Assembly (NCBI RefSeq): GCF_000264905.1
Contig: NW_006763150.1
Location: forward strand, 554,093-618,092
Length of the DNA stretch: 64,000 nucleotides
Reading direction: 5' to 3'
Origin: Stereum hirsutum FP-91666 SS1
Lineage: Eukaryota; Basidiomycota; Agaricomycetes; Russulales; Stereaceae
Below the pieces are notes generated by a model. The model worked only from the letters and a program-made list of their open reading frames with translations, did not search any database and was not told the origin of the DNA. The position numbers and the translations under genes were made by a program. This document shows, piece after piece, positions 1 to 11,421 of this stretch (the stretch's first letter is position 1; every line of letters begins with the position of its first letter).

Positions 1-26
1 CAGATGGCGGTTGATCCGACAGAAAC

Positions 27-285
27 TCCCACAGGCAGAACATGACATGTGCAGAACAGCCTCCAAGCAAATATGGAGCTGGTGAGAATAGACTCCAGGC
101 AATTGGCAACTTCTTTGAAAGTGCCTCCAGACAATGAGTGACTTGCTCGAAATCGCCTCCAGGCAAAGTGTAACTTGCTCCGCAATCGCCTCCAGGCAAA
201 GTGCGACTTGTGGGAGAATGCCTCCAAGGAGAGATCAACTTGTGACGGATTGTCTCCAGGCAGATTGGAGCATATGCAAATAAAT
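27..285. repeat. Degenerate 32-bp tandem repeat (minisatellite)
   Basis: About eight diverged copies of a 32-bp unit. Each copy opens with a core close to gcctccaggca and usually continues with a run like aagtgcgacttgctc. Cores start near 27, 59, 91, 123, 155, 188, 220 and 252, so spacing is 32 bp with one 33-bp step. A second cluster at about 365-420 uses the same core with a 20-21 bp period. The array probably continues left of the window. No gene is apparent in 1-700. Confidence 0.75.
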
Positions 286-699
286 GAAATTGTTTTTTGG
301 GTATTTACAAGATGTGTACAAAACGGTTGGAGGCATCCTTCAAAGGGGAGAGGACATGAATTGCCTGGAGGCGTGGCCGGGTTCCTCCAGGCATGGCCGG
401 GTGCCTCCAGGCGGCGCCGGACTCGCCGGACGGGTTGGTCACAGTATGACAGCCGCCCTCGGTCCTCGGCAGCTCAGCTCAGTCAGCCTCTCGAGTTGAG
501 TTGCAATTGGAAATCCCGATTTTCGGATTCGATGCGCGCTTGAGGCCCCTAACCCGGGAATCGGGCCCTTACGTGACTAGTAACTTACTGTTCCTCCTTA
601 ACGCCACTGTGGCGCCTTTCTCCGAGGAAATTACGCATATTCCCCTCACAACTGTCTTTCTCAGTACCTGGTAGACTTTCAGTACCTGATACTTCGTTC

Positions 700-1138
700 A
701 ACTATACCCTTTCAAATGTAACCTGCTGCGGCACCACTCTGAGTATGCGAAGGATCGTGGTAGGCGTATCGAGGAGTCATGAATACAGTTTTTGTTCATT
801 ATATATTGAACTTCTCCGTCGTCGTCGTCGTCGTGGCAGGTAGGCATTAGATACACGATCGAAACAGTGAGACTTCTACAAGCGTGAGGGTGGGATGGAA
901 GCAAACAGGAATAAAGAGAATGGATGGGGGTGGGAGGGGGTGGGGGTGGGGGGAGGGAGAGGGGGAGGGGGGCTATCGATGGTTGAACACGAGCACCAGC
1001 ACCAGCAAACAACAAGCACACAAACAACGTCTCCAAGTCCAAGCAAGAAAGACAAGTCGTACATCCTCTCCAATAGTAACCAAAAATAACGCACACAGAC
1101 ACAAACACGCACGCACACACACAAACGCACAAACGCAC
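700..1138. other. Gene-free low-complexity stretch 3' of the ZIP gene
   Basis: The region contains a short (cgt)n run near 820, a strongly G-rich stretch at about 925-985 on the + strand and a CA-rich tract at about 1090-1140. The overlapping open frames are low-complexity and match nothing I recognise. It probably holds the 3' UTR of the minus-strand ZIP transporter. Confidence 0.5.
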
Positions 1139-2890
1139 TCACGCCCACTTCCCCAACAACGCCATCAACCCACACCCCAGCAACATACACCCCACCGCAT
1201 ACCCCAACTTCATATTACTCGCCTCCCTCATCTCTCTACTAAACAAAAACTCATGCGCCAACAACTCCACCAATCCCGTATAAATCAATATCCCTGCACT
1301 TAATGCGTCCAGGACACCGGAAACGATGCTCGCGCGCGCAGAGTCGGGGTTGTATGTCGTGCGGACGCCGAGGCCGACGGCGATGCCGAGGGGAGTTGTG
1401 AGGCCGTAGAGGAGGGCGGCGAGGAGGGGGATGTGGGTGTATTTTTTGGGGAGGGTTAGGTAGGCTAGGCGGGAACCAATACCGAGGCCTTCGAAGAGCT
1501 CTGTTTGTTGGTGTTGGGAGGTCGGGGAGGTCGGCGAGCGTGAGTGTGAGTAAGAGGGTGAGTGTGAGTGTGAGTGGAATAATGATAATGTGTACGTACG
1601 GTGGAAGATGATGACGATGAAGAGAACCTTGAAGTCCTCGTTCACGGCTAATGTGAGGCCAATCAGGACACTGAAGGGAAGAAAGAGGCACGGTCATTCG
1701 TCAGTGAATCACGAAAAAACACTCATAACAACGCCCAACACCGAGCCCACCGAAACCAATAGAAACCCGCAAAACGCAGTACACAAACACGAAAAAACTA
1801 CACACCTATGCAGAAGCACACCAAACTCCAAAATCGCAACCCCAATGATCTGCGCCGCGACCGCGTTCTCGTGCGAATGCCCGTGCTCGTCCGTCGCGTA
1901 ATGATGCCCATGCCCATGTTTCATTTTATTCGCACTGGCACTCTCGAGATCGATATCAGTCTCGGTTCCGGTCCCTTTATCTTCTTCTTGGATCGTCGCC
2001 TCGCCACCAGCCCCGGGACCTGACTCTGCTTCTCCTGCGCGTTGGCTCTCTGGGCCGTGAGCTGCTAGCGCGCCGATTCCGTGTCCGTGGGCATCTATGG
2101 TCATAGGAAGGAGGGAGCAGCACGAATCAAACGAGTTGTGTCAGTTGACCGGGGAGACTTCGGATGGGGTTGGATTGGATTACAAGGTTTTACATACCGT
2201 GGTGGATGCCGAGTTTCTGAAGCTTGGCCGTCCCGATACGGAAGGCCATGAGTTCGACGATGAAGATGGAGAAGATGGAGAGGAGGGCGAGGGCGAGGGC
2301 GTAGGGCTTTGTTTTCGTTACGAAAGGAAAGGAAGGAAGGAAGGATCGATAGATGGAGATTAGGTTAGTGGGCTCTCTCTGTTTGTTCGGATGGAGGGAG
2401 AGACAACTTACATATTCTTGCCATGCGGGTGAGAGACAGGGTGCGTCGCCTCCTAGTTCGTCGAGCGCGGGGCTTAGTAGATGGATGAAGGCCGTGCCGA
2501 TCTGTATCATCACCATCCAATGATCCAATCCATCTCAGTTCCCATTCTTGTTTGTCCTCTCCGTCGAATATAAACCGAGGGAAGATGAAGAAAAATAAAC
2601 GCACGATGACTCCTGATCCAAAATATTTTGCAAAGCTGCGAAAGACAAGCGAGGGGTTCAGTACTACTTCATTCCACGGAAAAATACACAGGAGATAAAT
2701 AAATTAAAATGAGAACGCACTCGAAGAGCCACTTCGGGACATTGACCAGCGTTGACTGTCTTGCGAGCACGGGGAACACCGCTCCAAACGAGCTCCCAGC
2801 CCAGATGATGAACACAGACGCTATCCGGAGACCCAAAAAGGCGTCTGAGCCACCACCAGAGCCACAGTTCACTTCGTCTGAATCGGACAT
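1139..2890 (-). CDS. ZIP-family zinc/iron transporter
   Basis: Plasma-membrane ZIP transporter, expected to move Zn2+ (or Fe2+) into the cytosol. Seven exons join in phase to 373 aa: 2721-2890, 2605-2635, 2501-2412, 2306-2198, 2094-1806, 1670-1600 and 1500-1139. The start gives MSDSDEVNC, directly before TM1. Family landmarks in order are FAKYFGSGVI, IGTAFIHLLSPALDELG, a histidine-rich cytosolic loop (HGHGIG, HGHGHH, HGHSHE), HSVLIGLTLAVNEDF and FHQLFEGLGIGSRLAYL. The last two are the metal-binding TM4 and TM5 signatures. The C-terminus is the usual short hydrophobic tail. It resembles fungal Zrt1/Zrt2-type proteins. Substrate choice between zinc and iron cannot be read from the sequence. Confidence 0.93.
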
Positions 2891-5710
2891 GGCCTCTCTC
2901 GCTTCTCTAAAAAAAAATCGGGTAGGGAGGGGAGGGAAGAGGGGGGGTGGCGCGAGGACTTGAAAGGATGGTCCGGAAGGAGATGGAGGGGGGCAGAAAG
3001 AGGAGTATTTCTGCGATGAGGACGACTGGGAGGGTAGATGGGAGCTGAGGAGGGCAGACTCTGAATAGCGGGCTGCTGGAAACTGAGCCAAGCCAGTCGA
3101 GCGGATGACTGCGCGGGTCCTCTGAGGTCCTTTTTATTGAACCTGATCCATTCATCATCGAGATCTCTCTTCATCCACTCGCCGCCATCGTCGTTTGTTC
3201 GCCTCCGATGTCAACGCCTGTCGGCGTAGCTCGAGCCAGGGCAAGCATGTTCAACGTCGAGGTTAATCGTATACCGGTATGCATTTCGGACAACAGGCAT
3301 AGCCACGCAAATCCGTCCACTCGAAAATATCTGCGGCGTTCCGGTGACCGGGGAGGACCGCATCAGTCCTCGAAAATCGCCTTGGTCATCGCCGCCTTCT
3401 CATTGGTGGAAGGTGCCGCTCGTTCGTCCGCACGGTCAACTTTTTAAGTTGTTGAAACGACTGTGGCGACCGACCTGTCCGACTCGAGTGGCAAGTCCCT
3501 CCCCACTGGTGCAGCACGGGCGTTCGAGTCTGTGGAGGTACTCTGCCCTGGACGAGCTATTCTTGTTGGACAGATCGTACCTTTCGAACGGACATAAACG
3601 GATTATTTGTGCTCGGAGAGGTATGTACGACCTGCGGACCGCGCTGACACGATACATAGACTAAGTAGGACTTCAATCTCGTTATGAACGCGGGATGTCT
3701 CCTTCGCGAAGTTATGTACAGGAATTCGACTTCGACGAAACCATCATCGCACCCAGTTCGTTTCTGGCTTGGTCTTGTCCTCACACGCACACACTGACCG
3801 GCAGTGCCGACCACCACTGGCAGAGTACTCGTCACTGGTAGGGACTCGATATCGAGGGGAGGCTCTTGAGCCGTCACGGAGTGCACAAAGTTTTTTTTTC
3901 ATCATACGGATATACGCTCGACGTGGTGCCTAGCCTGCATTGTGATCGCAAGACTGCCCAGTGTCAGATTTGGTGGCTACAGCGGCTTCGAGTCTGTGAA
4001 GGTACTCTCCTGCCAGTGCCAATGGTGAGTTATTCTCGTCTAACTAAGACTGTGACTGGTTGCGGGTACTTAATCTACAGGCACCCACCTCACTTATTGC
4101 GTGCTTTTTCTAGCTAGATAGGCCCGTAAACTCTCACTGTCGAACCGCCGTCGTTACAAATAGCTCTCTTCGCGGACTCAACATCACTGATCAACCCGCA
4201 GGAGAAGTAAAGCAGGTATACTTACCACGTTCACTCTGGTATCGACTGGTCTATATCAACAGGACGGGATCTAACATCAGTCAGAACTGCGGCCAGTCAG
4301 TCCGTAGAACACGGTCTTGACCAATGACTGGTCACTGCATCGGAAGGGTCGTCCGCTCACTGCTGCCTTTTCCCTACTCAGAAATGTCGCTGCGGATATT
4401 CTGACGATCGCCCACCTGTTTCATTTGAGCTACTTCGACCGCATCGCGACTCGCACTTTACTTGGGATAACAAGATCTATCACTGGCCTCACCAGGGCCC
4501 TCCATGCCTCAGGCCTCATGTTATGCTTCGAACCCAACGTCGTTGGCATCAGAGACACTAAGATAACTGGTGGTGTGGCACCCTCGTCCAAGGTCGAGGT
4601 CAAGTTCAATCGAAATTGACTGTCAAGGAATAGTTCTTCATTGACGAAACTGCGGCAACTTCTTTCCTTCTAGCTCAAGGACGACGACATTGGAGTACAT
4701 ACCAATCGAAGATTCACCGGAGGCCCGGGGGCCAACATCCTGCCATTCAACCCGGATGTCATCTTCGTTTTCTCGACATTTATGCATGCGCTCGGTTCCC
4801 TGACGGATAAATTAGACGAACATTCCAGCTGTTCAGATCGTTATTTGAATGCCAAGCTGTACGTCTCCATTCCTCGCGACGTCTATCATACTTACTCGAC
4901 CGGAACCGACTATCTGTTCTCCGAGTGTACTACGAATCGGGATACTGTCAACATTCAACGCTCCACTCTTTCTTCGGCTTCCATGTGATCTGTCGACGTC
5001 TATGTCAACCCCGACCATTCAGAGTTTCTTTGCCGTTCTGCTGGCTGAAGTTCCTCATCCCATGGACGTAGAAGATGTCAAGGATTAACGTCCCTCCACA
5101 CTCGTACTGGCAATTCAAGATACCAGGTCCATGCGAAGACCTACTTCTACATCGAAGTGCTCCTCGGTCTAGCATAAAAACATTTCCTCACTCGAATGTT
5201 TCCGACGGTCAATGGCGCTACCTTTCTAAGTATCTGCCCTCAACGAGGTTGGTGGGCCGGCAGATTGTTGGGATGGGTGGGAACTTGAAGACAGGGTGAT
5301 CGGTGTATGGTTCAATGGAGCCTGGTTAGAGAAGCTTGTTGTGCGGGCGTACCTGATGTGCCTACGAAAAAAACCTACTACTTATGGTGGTGAACTTGGG
5401 CAGGGCTGTTGAAATTTATTCTGATTCTTGACTACTACTCGTGCTGCCTACTACACGTACAATATCAATTGGTATATTATTATGTGATCACTTTTCTATG
5501 GCTACCCCTCTGTGAGCTTGAATGCGTGGACAAAGCAGCCTCGCCACACAGAAAATTGCGTGGCGTTAAGCAAGAACGACGACGGGCGCCTAAATCTCTG
5601 ACGGTTCACCGCTTCCTGTCCGCCTTGCTCCCGCATTCTAATCTTCTGAGCCCTCTCGGCCTCATCGTTTTCGCTGTTCGAAAGCCTGTTCATTATATTA
5701 ACAGGCAGAG
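2891..5710. other. 2.8-kb gene-poor interval
   Basis: Nothing here can be supported as a gene. Open frames are short, overlap on both strands and show no recognisable domain. The first few hundred bases should hold the ZIP promoter and the last few hundred the Clr2 promoter. A diverged duplication is visible: about 3513-3560 and 3988-4035 share a segment containing cgagtctgtg and aggtactct. The interval could be a decayed mobile element or gene relic, but no termini or motifs prove that. Confidence 0.4.
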
Positions 5711-8417
5711 ATGCCTCCACGACAACGACAACTAGGCAAAGGTCTCTCTCTCCCCGAGAATCCGAAATGGATAGAATTTGGTCTCTCAGACGGGAGTCCC
5801 ACGGAATGGCCCACGAACACGAAACCTGCCAATAACGAGGGCTGGTATCGACCTTTAACGATAGATGAGGGTTCCTCAATCAGGTGGAGGGCTCAAGTCG
5901 CACAACATGTTTCGGAGGAGTTGGCCATGCCAGGTATGTTCTTCTGGAGGTTCGACTCTGTCTCGTTAACGGGATTTGACGCTTGTTCGTCATGTCGCGG
6001 TGGATTTGTCCTGCGTTATCGTACTCAGCGAGCAAGGACTACGTCTTGAAAAGTTGGCCAGACGGATACCAGCTCTATGAGCACAATCAGCCAGGTCCCA
6101 ACGGCGTCCGACATGATCTATATCTATACGGTGCGTTTCGTTCTCCGTACATCCAAACTGCGGCTCGCAACCTAATCTCCCAACACAAGGCTCTACATTC
6201 GTCAAAAAATTCAGGTCTACCAAGGAATTCATGCCCCACGCCGTCTGGCTCCAGCAAGACGAAACGCTCAACCACTCCAACTGTCACTGCAAATACGCCA
6301 GCGGAAACCCTCGAAAAGCCCCTCGCGCATCCACCGCCACCGCCTCCGCCCCTGTCCCCTCAGGCTCGCGCTCCCGCCACGCACGCGAACCGGCCCTCCA
6401 ACAATCGCAACGATTCAAAGTCCCCCGCGATCCAGGCAAACCGTACGCCTTTGTCCGGCGAACCCCTAAGCCTGCGAAGCGCTCCGCGCCACCGGACCAT
6501 GTCATGTCGCAGGACCGGTATACGGACATACAGTCGATGAATTCGGAGTTGCAGATGCCGTTGAAGAGGTGGTTCAGAGAAGGCGAACTCGTGTGGTGTG
6601 AGATTGTTCCGCCGATTGAGGCGCAGGGAGAGGCTATGATATTTTGGCCGGGTCTGGTGCAGGAGGCGAAGATTGCTTCGCACCCTACCTTGCTACCCGC
6701 GCGAAACGGAAAGGGAAACGCAGACCGGGAGACGGGAGATGGGACGAATGGTAATAGTGGTGGTAGTAGTGCCGGTCCGAGCGGTTCTACATCGACGTCA
6801 ACGCACGAAGACGAGCCCACTATTGTGTCCGTGTATCAAACGACAGACTACAAAGTCAAACTCTTAGGTGTTCTTCAAGAATTCACATGTCCCGACAAAT
6901 CCGTCATTCCTTATCTTGGCTACGTCCCCTCCATCGACCTCCTCAAGGCCATGCAAAACGTTCCAATCGCTCACTTAACCCTCGACGCCGAAGAAGTAGC
7001 AGGCTTCAACCCCTGGGAGCCTTTACCGCAACCGGTAACCGAAGAAGCTAAACAAGCCCGATTCGAACAGGCCGTCGCGCCCTATTCGTTCGCCGTCGAG
7101 ATCGCGAAGAATATAGCGGGCAGTTGGACGCCTACTGACGAGTGGACGTTCAAGCAAGCCGTTCCCACTGACCTGTTGTTACCACCTCAGCCGCCACCGC
7201 CACCACCTCCAGGAGCCACTCTCGCTGAAGTCCTTGCCTCGCATGCTAGGGCTCCCGCGTCTGGCTCTGGGCTGGCCCGCGTCACCCTCTCGGACGGGAC
7301 CAGAGTACTTCCTGGGACGGAGATCGTCAATACGCAAATCCGCTACCAGGGGCTTTGGTGGGGAGCCGAACGGATATGGACGGACGACCTCGTCCGTCTG
7401 AAAGCGTCGAGGCGACAGATTGCCCCTGAGGGCTCCGTCAATATTTACCCGCCTTCCGGACCTTCGGCAGACACGATTGCGGCGTTGGGAGCTATGGAGA
7501 ACGCGCCCAACCTTCGCGACCTGGGTGCGATTGACAGAGGTGTGTTTATGTTGCTGAATGGGTTGTTCGTAGCAGACGTAAAGAGAGAGAGTGGAGAGAT
7601 AAAGAAGGAGTGTAGAGCAAGTGGGATGCTCTATGAATTGGCGGATGAGGGATGGGAGGATGAGGCAGCGAAGAATGGGGAAGCATCCGCTGTGAATGGG
7701 AGCCAGCAGGGGCATGGCAGCGATGTCCAGCATGATATGCCACCGCGTATGGAAGTTGATTCGGATGATGAACCACGAACGCCAGTAGAGCTCGACGCTG
7801 GTCCGCTCTTCATGTCCGAACCCTCACGGTCCAACCCTCCTTCACCAAGAAAACCTTCATACCACTCTTCTTCCGGGCCACAACAGGCCTCTTCCTCGTC
7901 CGTTGCAGCCGACGTCGACGCCAACGCTGAATCATCCAAATCCCTACCCTTGTCATATCTCTCTCCAGAAGCTACCCAACTCTCACAACCTCCACAATCC
8001 ACCACCTCGTCCAACCCCACTCAACCACCCCTTCCTCCGCCGCCACACGGTTATAAATTCCGTCCCATCCTCCATCCAGGACACGAAGTCGTCATCTCGC
8101 TCACGCTCATCAGCGGCCGATATTACCCCTCACTCTTCTCCCACCCATGTTTCAGGCCCGTCATCGTCCGCATGCAGCAGATCGCGCACGGGATGGTTGC
8201 GCCGGAGCTGCAGCATCTCTTGAGTCTGGAGGGACTGTGTCCTGGGTTTTATAATGCTGTGGATCCGGTAAAGTGGGTGCCTGGGAGGACCATAATGTGT
8301 AAGGATGCGGAGAGGGATAAGAGACGGTTGTTGTGGGAGCATTGGGAGAGGAGGGCCGTGGAGGAGGCAGGCGGGGGGAAAGCGCGGCAGAGTGAGGCTC
8401 CGAGTGTGGAGCTGTAA
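5711..8417 (+). CDS. Clr2-like transcriptional silencing factor
   Basis: Resembles the cryptic loci regulator 2 family. In fission yeast Clr2 is a subunit of the SHREC histone deacetylase/remodeller complex, which silences heterochromatin. Three exons (5711-5933, 6029-6130, 6190-8417) join in phase to 850 aa. The N-terminal Clr2 domain lies at about residues 15-140: LPENPKWIEFGLSDGS, then LKSWPDGYQLYEHNQPGPNG, YLYG, FRSTKEFMPHAVWL and a CHCKY cysteine motif. The middle is proline/serine-rich linker. Conserved C-terminal blocks include IRYQGLWWGAERIWTDDLVR and, near the end, HPGHEVVISLTLISGRYYP. The predicted role is nuclear chromatin silencing. Whether this fungus assembles a SHREC-like complex is inference. 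Confidence 0.85.
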
Positions 8418-8659
8418 AATGCTGCTGCTGTGACTTGAGCTCGGTGGGCGGTAGTGATATTGTAACTTGTTGTCAAGTCTACCATGTATATACACCTCTT
8501 CTTGTTGCGATCTCTTGATCACTATAAGTTCTGGGCTGGCAGGTCCCTAGCATTGTCTCGAAGTTACGCCACACATCGTGCACCTAACCCTAAATCAAGT
8601 CTCGGTCTGCTCGCTCGAGATCTTTTGCTTCTCCTTTCTTGAGACTCTTCCCGCAAGTC

Positions 8660-10817
8660 ATGGCCATGTTTCCGCACTCAAAACTCTTTCTCGGGTCAGA
8701 AAAGGCTGTGGTGATATCAGGACCACATATCCAAGTACTCAGTTCCAAGTACATAACCTCCTGTTGGACTTCCACTAGCGCGTTTAGATTGACTAATCTT
8801 CAGAACAGGAGAAACTTTATGCTCAACCACTACTCTTGAGGATAATGCTAAGGAGGCTCTACTCAAGGCTGGGCCTATTCGTTGCGCCGCTGTTGACGAA
8901 GGGTTCGTTCGCGTTGTTACATCGGGGGATGACAAGAAGATGAAGGTTTGGCAAATCGAGGGATTGAAGCTGTTGAGCGAGAGGTACGTACACGAAATCT
9001 CTTTTCAGGTCTGCTTTTTCTGATTGATCTGGCCGACATGCTATAGAGAGCTCCCCAAAAAGCCAACACATATTGCGTTCACGCGCAATGGTCAAACCAT
9101 CCTCGTCTCAGATAAATTTGGAGATGTAGTCAGGTCAGTCTCCTCGCCCGTGCACTACTACACCTGTAATATTAACAACACTCGCCAGTTACCCACTCAC
9201 CCCTGATCCCACATCCAAATCCGACTCCGCTTTGGCTACGGAACGCGATACTGCGTCTCACGAAAATTCCTCCGGCGGAACTCTCGTCCTGGGCCACACT
9301 TCCCTGCTCACTTCATTCCTCCTCTCCGTCGATGAAAAGTACATCCTCACAGCGGACAGGGACGAGCATATACGCGTCAGCTGGTATCCTCAGGGTTACT
9401 GCATCGAATCTTACTGCCTGGGCCACAAAAAGTACGTGTCCTTGTTCATGACCGGCCGTCCGATTTGCTTACGCCTCAAACCTTCCGTTCAGATTCGTCT
9501 CTGCCATCCATATACCGAAGTCTTCGCCTAATGTTTTAATATCAGGTGGTGGAGATCCCGTTCTTAAAGTATGGGATTGGATGACGGGCCGACTGTTCTT
9601 CAATATTCCCGTCGGCGAAGTCGTCGAACCGTACATCAAAGTGCGAGCCAAGAAGCGCAAATGGGGAGACGACGAGGACGGCGAGGGTGGAGGAGAGCAG
9701 CAGTGCAGGGGGAAGAAAGTGCATGGAAGGAAAGGAAGGAAAAAGAACCAAAAGAATATAACAGAAGCGACAGAGCAAAGCGTAGCCGAGGAGAAGGAGG
9801 AGACGCCAGATGTAGGCGAAATTCCTGGAGAATTAGGTGAAGAGACAGAAGTTTTGGAGTCTAAGGAACAGGGTGAAGGAGCAGGAGAAGTGATTGACCC
9901 CGTGCTGGTCATTAATAGGATCGAAACGCTACGGACTGGAGAGACAAAAACGATTGTGTTTAGTGCCGTTGGGTCAGTTAGTGGTTCCATATCTCTTCTC
10001 TGCGCGCCACTCATGTTACGTCTGGATTGATTTTTAGTGCCACGGCCCTGTTCTGGTGTTCGTTCCCTGATGTGGCCAGTTCACCCCCTTCAAGTGTAGC
10101 ACCACAAATCTTCGCCCACAATTTTGGAAAGCCCGTCGTCGACTTCGCGCTCGATTCGCTATCGGCAGATCGCATATGGGTCCTACTTGATGCTCATTGG
10201 CAGCCCCATTCAACTATTTCTGCACCTACAGAGCCTCCCAGCTCCTCTGATGCTGTGAAACTCGTTCAACTCAGTTCAAGTTCGGTGTGTAGCCTTGGTT
10301 ATAGTCGAATCCGAGCGCTGAAAAGAGCTAAATATCGGATTTAACTCGTTCTATAGATCACTGAGCTCGACGCTGCCTCGTCCCCTCTTCTCCCCTCGCT
10401 CAATACATCCTGCATCCTCCCATGTATGTCAATTCCTTCAAACTTGCTAGTCCTATATGCATTAATATCTTTCCTCCAGCTACCCCGGAAGACCTGGCAA
10501 CGTTAGATCTGTACGCCCTCCTATCGAGCATGCCCAAAAACGTCGAGGTCCAGCACAATCCAATGAACCGCGATGGCAGCTCGAGCGCTGGCGGTGGCCA
10601 GACTGGAGGCAAGAAGCTGAACGCCAAGCAGATGGCAAAAGCCATGACAAGAAAGGCTATATTGCAAAAGACGCACGGACATCCTCATGGGAAAGGCGGC
10701 GAGCTGGAGGGTAGCGAGGTTGGGGATTTGGAGGGGAGAGAGAGCAAGAAGCCGAAGAGTGATGCGGGTGGGGTGGATGCGGATGGTGCGGAGGATGTGA
10801 CTATGGACGAGCCATAG
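8660..10817 (+). CDS. tRNA (guanine-N7)-methyltransferase non-catalytic WD40 subunit (Trm82/WDR4-like)
   Basis: Partner of Trm8/METTL1 in forming m7G46 in tRNA. It stabilises the catalytic subunit and does not itself bind SAM. Eight exons join in phase to 576 aa: 8660-8748, 8804-8983, 9047-9133, 9189-9431, 9493-9972, 10038-10284, 10357-10423 and 10480-10817. WD40-like blades are visible as VVTSGDDKKMKVWQI, HIAFTRNGQTILVSDKFGDV, LGHTSLLTSFLLSVDEKYIL with TADRDEHIRVS, and FVSAIHIPK with GGGDPVLKVWDW. The order and the RDEHIRVS element are typical of Trm82. A lysine/glutamate-rich insert at about 220-290 and a charged C-terminal tail are family-variable. A TTG upstream of the ATG at 8660 is in frame but is an unlikely start. 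The catalytic partner is not in this window. Confidence 0.88.
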
Positions 10818-11421
10818 CCAGAGCTTGAGGCAGAGTATGAATATGGAATAGTGAAGGCCTTGTGAAGTATGTTCGACTAATGGGGCTGTGTGTGTATGTG
10901 TGTGTGTAGCCTACTGGTGGCATCTATCGATGATTCTCGTGGAGATGCATGCCTTCGAGAAGTGTAGTTGTAGTATAAGTATCTATAGCTATCACTCTAT
11001 TGCACCTTCCTCCATTCTATGACTGCTCCATCCTGCGAGTCGGGAGGGATGATGATCGATCGTGGGATATTCAGAAAGTAGCGGTTATGACGGAACAGTA
11101 CACTGTATAGCAGTATTGAAAGCGAAACGGTTTAGAGCCAGGAGAATGCATGAGATGGTGTTACAACAGTAATGAAACCCAAAAATGAGAAGATACGGCA
11201 AGGAACAAGAATTTAGGCGTATAGGTATACGGAGGTAAATGGGCCTCCCGAACGAAAACAGAGCATACCAGACATATGATATAATATAACCCGATCTAGA
11301 CCACAATGAAAACCAAGAAGGACACAAAACTACCCACTAAAACGATGATAATACTCCAAAGAGAATGAACCTGAAGGAAAGAAAAAGAAAAGATCGATGC
11401 ATAGCTGCACATGCACGACCT
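10818..11421. other. Convergent intergenic region
   Basis: The 3' ends of the Trm82-like gene (+) and the glycerol kinase gene (-) face each other here. A short (tg)n microsatellite lies at about 10885-10910. No other gene is visible. Confidence 0.5.

Noticed and set aside
884..1303. Open frames on both strands around 0.7-1.3 kb
   Set aside because: They are built from G-rich and CA-rich low-complexity sequence, overlap each other and the ZIP 3' end, and resemble nothing.
4317..4619. A 100-aa plus-strand frame in the gene-poor interval
   Set aside because: No recognisable motif, no clear start context and no partner exons in phase.
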